A stretch of DNA of 64,000 bases from Nematostella vectensis (lineage: Eukaryota; Cnidaria; Anthozoa; Actiniaria; Edwardsiidae): positions 3,501,203-3,565,202 of the forward strand of contig NC_064037.1 of NCBI RefSeq assembly GCF_932526225.1, in the 5' to 3' direction. The notes beneath the pieces were generated by a model. The model did no database searches. It was not told the DNA's origin and was given only the letters and a program-made list of their open reading frames with translations. The number at the start of each line of letters is the position of its first letter. The first letter of the stretch is position 1. Of this stretch, positions 62,201 to 64,000 are shown piece after piece. Position numbers and translations under genes: made by a program.

Positions 62201-64000
62201 CCTTTAATTCGTAGCTATAAAACTGAATAACGCATTCAATAATCATCTCGGTTCTAAACTAGATTAAGCTAAGGGTCAGATGACAACAAAGTCATGGACC
62301 ATCACATTCCCTTGTAGCTACAACTGAAAAGCTGAAAGTCCAGCATTTCTCAATTATTCTAACTATGGAACAATATACAGCGTCCGTCGCACCACAAGAC
62401 AGCAAAGGCTCAGTGACTCTAAACCTTACACTAGCCAGGAAAACAAGGCAATAATATAACGCACTTAAGTACAGAAACATCAAAATCTTGATGAGATTTT
62501 CCCCAGAGGGTAAGTAATAAAAACTAAGTAAAAAAGAAAATATAAAAAGCTAAAAAAACCAGCTCGCATAGCGGCCCCTGACCTTTGAAGACCAAGAGTA
62601 ATAAAAACCTGCATTAAAATCGTTCTAAAAATCGTTTTTGCTGATGGCAACAAAACAAATTTTTTTTTTTTAAATTGCAACCAACAAGTATTTTAATACT
62701 TGTTGGTTTTAAAAAAACCTGCACAAATATATGTCCTTTCAACGTGATCTACATAAAAATTAGCAATTAGGAGGGGGTCATGAGCTATCCTCCTGGGAGG
62801 TTGTCTTACCCTCTGGACTAGCCTTGACAAACCTTACTTGGTCGGCATCATGAATTGAGACCTCAGGGCTTGGGGAAGGGACATAACCAGCGCCCTCACT
62901 TACCCTATCTACATCTAAACCATTCACACCTAGACTCTCTATATTCTCGTCAGAGGAAGCAAGCGCCGCGAGTTCTGCAAAGAGAAGTACTTTAGAAATG
63001 AATCACTTGATTTCCAATGGGCCAGAGCCGAAATGAGTAAGACTTCGGCGATGTGCCACTGATTTTTCAGTATTCTAATCATACAGTCAGATTAATCTGC
63101 ACATTAGAAGATTTCACAAACAGGCGATGGGGAATAGATATCAATGCTACTGTTAAGACGAAGTTACATACAATAAAGCAAGTCACGAGAGGGAGTTTGC
63201 CTGTATATTCAAGCTTGTTATCCTCATTTTTGGCCGCTGTACTCGAGAAAATCTTACCTTCAGATGATATCGTCTTTGGGAGGTCGAGTAGAGGCAAAGC
63301 AGGCCCATTTGCCTTCTCTTCAGATTCACCAATTTCCTCTTTAGCAACTTTCTCACCCTCAGGCTGAGCAGTCTGCTCCTCAGAAAGAGACTGGACGTTG
63401 CTCTCTTCTTCCTGTTTGTCCTTGTTGGCATCGCTAGTAACTGCCTTTTCCTGTACCGCTTCTACAACAACTGACTGCTCTGTGTTCTTTTCTATAGTTT
63501 TCTCTCCACCTTCAATGACTTCTTGATTCTGTTCGGCATCTTCTAGTACAACAGGCTTACTAGTATTGTCACTTCCCCCAATAAGCTGTCCATATCCCAG
63601 ATCCACCAATGACTGAGCGACGCTGTTTTCACCTTCCTCAGACGTAAAGTACAGGTTGACATGCATGTCCTGATCCTTCAAGACCACAACCTCAGCTCTT
63701 AATTCACTCGTCAGTATCTCTTCCATCCAAGTAAGACAGCTTTCAGACCACCCCTCCTCAGCAACAGGAATTACATTAGCCAAGCTGCACTTGAAAGCTT
63801 GACACGGCAGAGCAAGGAACTCTTCCTTTATCTCCTTCACCTTGGACACTGGTACTGTTTCTTCATTTCCATAATCGACAAATCGGACATACACCCCATC
63901 TTCTGATGTAGAGAGGATCTCAGCCCTGTACCATTGCTCATCAGCTGAGTACTGAGCGCAGCACGCTTGCCCTGGGGCAGGTTCCATGATGCTTAACCCA
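59246..64000 (-). CDS. Tudor-domain protein with long acidic C-terminal tail (5' end outside window)
   Basis: Transcript order: exon from beyond 64000 to 63258, 62974-62904, 61699-59246 (stop). Phases fit: tct gaa g|aa, then agg|ggc. The first visible exon carries an extended Tudor domain: GQACCAQYSADEQWYRAEIL, VYVRFVDYGNEETVPVSKV and LPCQAFKCSLANV, with the aromatic residues that in this family cage methylated arginine; a staphylococcal-nuclease-like part follows (LTSELRAEVVVLKDQDMHVN). Known members (TDRD/Tudor) work in germ granules with Piwi-piRNA complexes; germline use here is inference. After the domain the protein is acidic and low in complexity for more than 900 residues (QEEESNVQSLSEEQ; the 817-residue last exon), with a short seven-residue repeat near 61580-61670. 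The frame is open to the window edge, so the Met at 63987 is probably internal. A second donor (62810) would keep an extra open stretch in exon 2, but out of phase with the last exon. Confidence 0.88.
61583..61672 (-). repeat. Seven-residue coding repeat in the Tudor protein tail
   Basis: Four to five 21-bp units reading (S/N)LDISKN on the - strand. On the + strand this is seen as gtctagattcttggaaatgt-like units. Small in-frame expansion. Confidence 0.7.

Overview
The window is animal nuclear DNA: AT-rich, with GT-AG introns in every gene, many intronic minisatellites, tRNA-derived SINE copies and small MITE-like elements. No sequence here names the species. Gene content and repeat style suggest an invertebrate, most plausibly an anthozoan cnidarian (inference).

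Layout, left to right. (1) 1-940 is the 3' end of an SLC22-type transporter gene. (2) 2242-28214 is the striking object: a 25,973-bp segment bounded by perfect 87-bp terminal inverted repeats. Just inside the left repeat starts an intact 18-exon gene (2382-12412, 1,220 codons) for a transposase of the KDZ (Kyakuja/Dileera/Zisupton) superfamily. It has zinc-binding motifs, the DDE-type catalytic residues and a C-terminal papain-like cysteine-peptidase-like domain. The same segment holds a 3-kb array of a 107-bp satellite, a two-exon zinc-finger gene (16536-19357, +), and a convergent six-exon gene (27926-22245, -) with a UPF0547-like zinc ribbon and a Pro/Thr/Ala decapeptide repeat. I read this as a giant DNA transposon carrying accessory genes. 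(3) 28475-45891 is a complete 21-exon erythrocyte protein 4.1 homologue (FERM, FERM-adjacent, E/R/K-rich coiled coil, 4.1 C-terminal domain; 1,002 aa). Its start codon lies only 260 bp from the transposon end. Three introns hold tandem arrays whose unit contains a splice-site sequence: about 80 acceptor-like units in intron 15, and short arrays of copied donors in introns 18 and 20. (4) 48996-55783 is a five-exon gene (462 aa) fusing an N-terminal DUF218 (YdcF/SanA-like) domain to a LACC1/YfiH (FAMIN) domain and ending in a CaaX-like C-terminus. (5) 64000-59246 (-) is the 3' part of a Tudor-domain gene with a long acidic tail.

How the parts relate: the SLC22, protein 4.1, DUF218-LACC1 and Tudor genes are unrelated host genes. 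The genes between the 87-bp repeats look like one mobile unit: a transposase for the ends, and two proteins with metal-binding fingers of unknown job. Exon models were built by hand from splice consensus and reading phase. All six gene models keep phase at every junction, including the two partial genes as far as they are visible. Exact starts of the minus-strand cargo gene and of DUF218-LACC1 are the least certain points.
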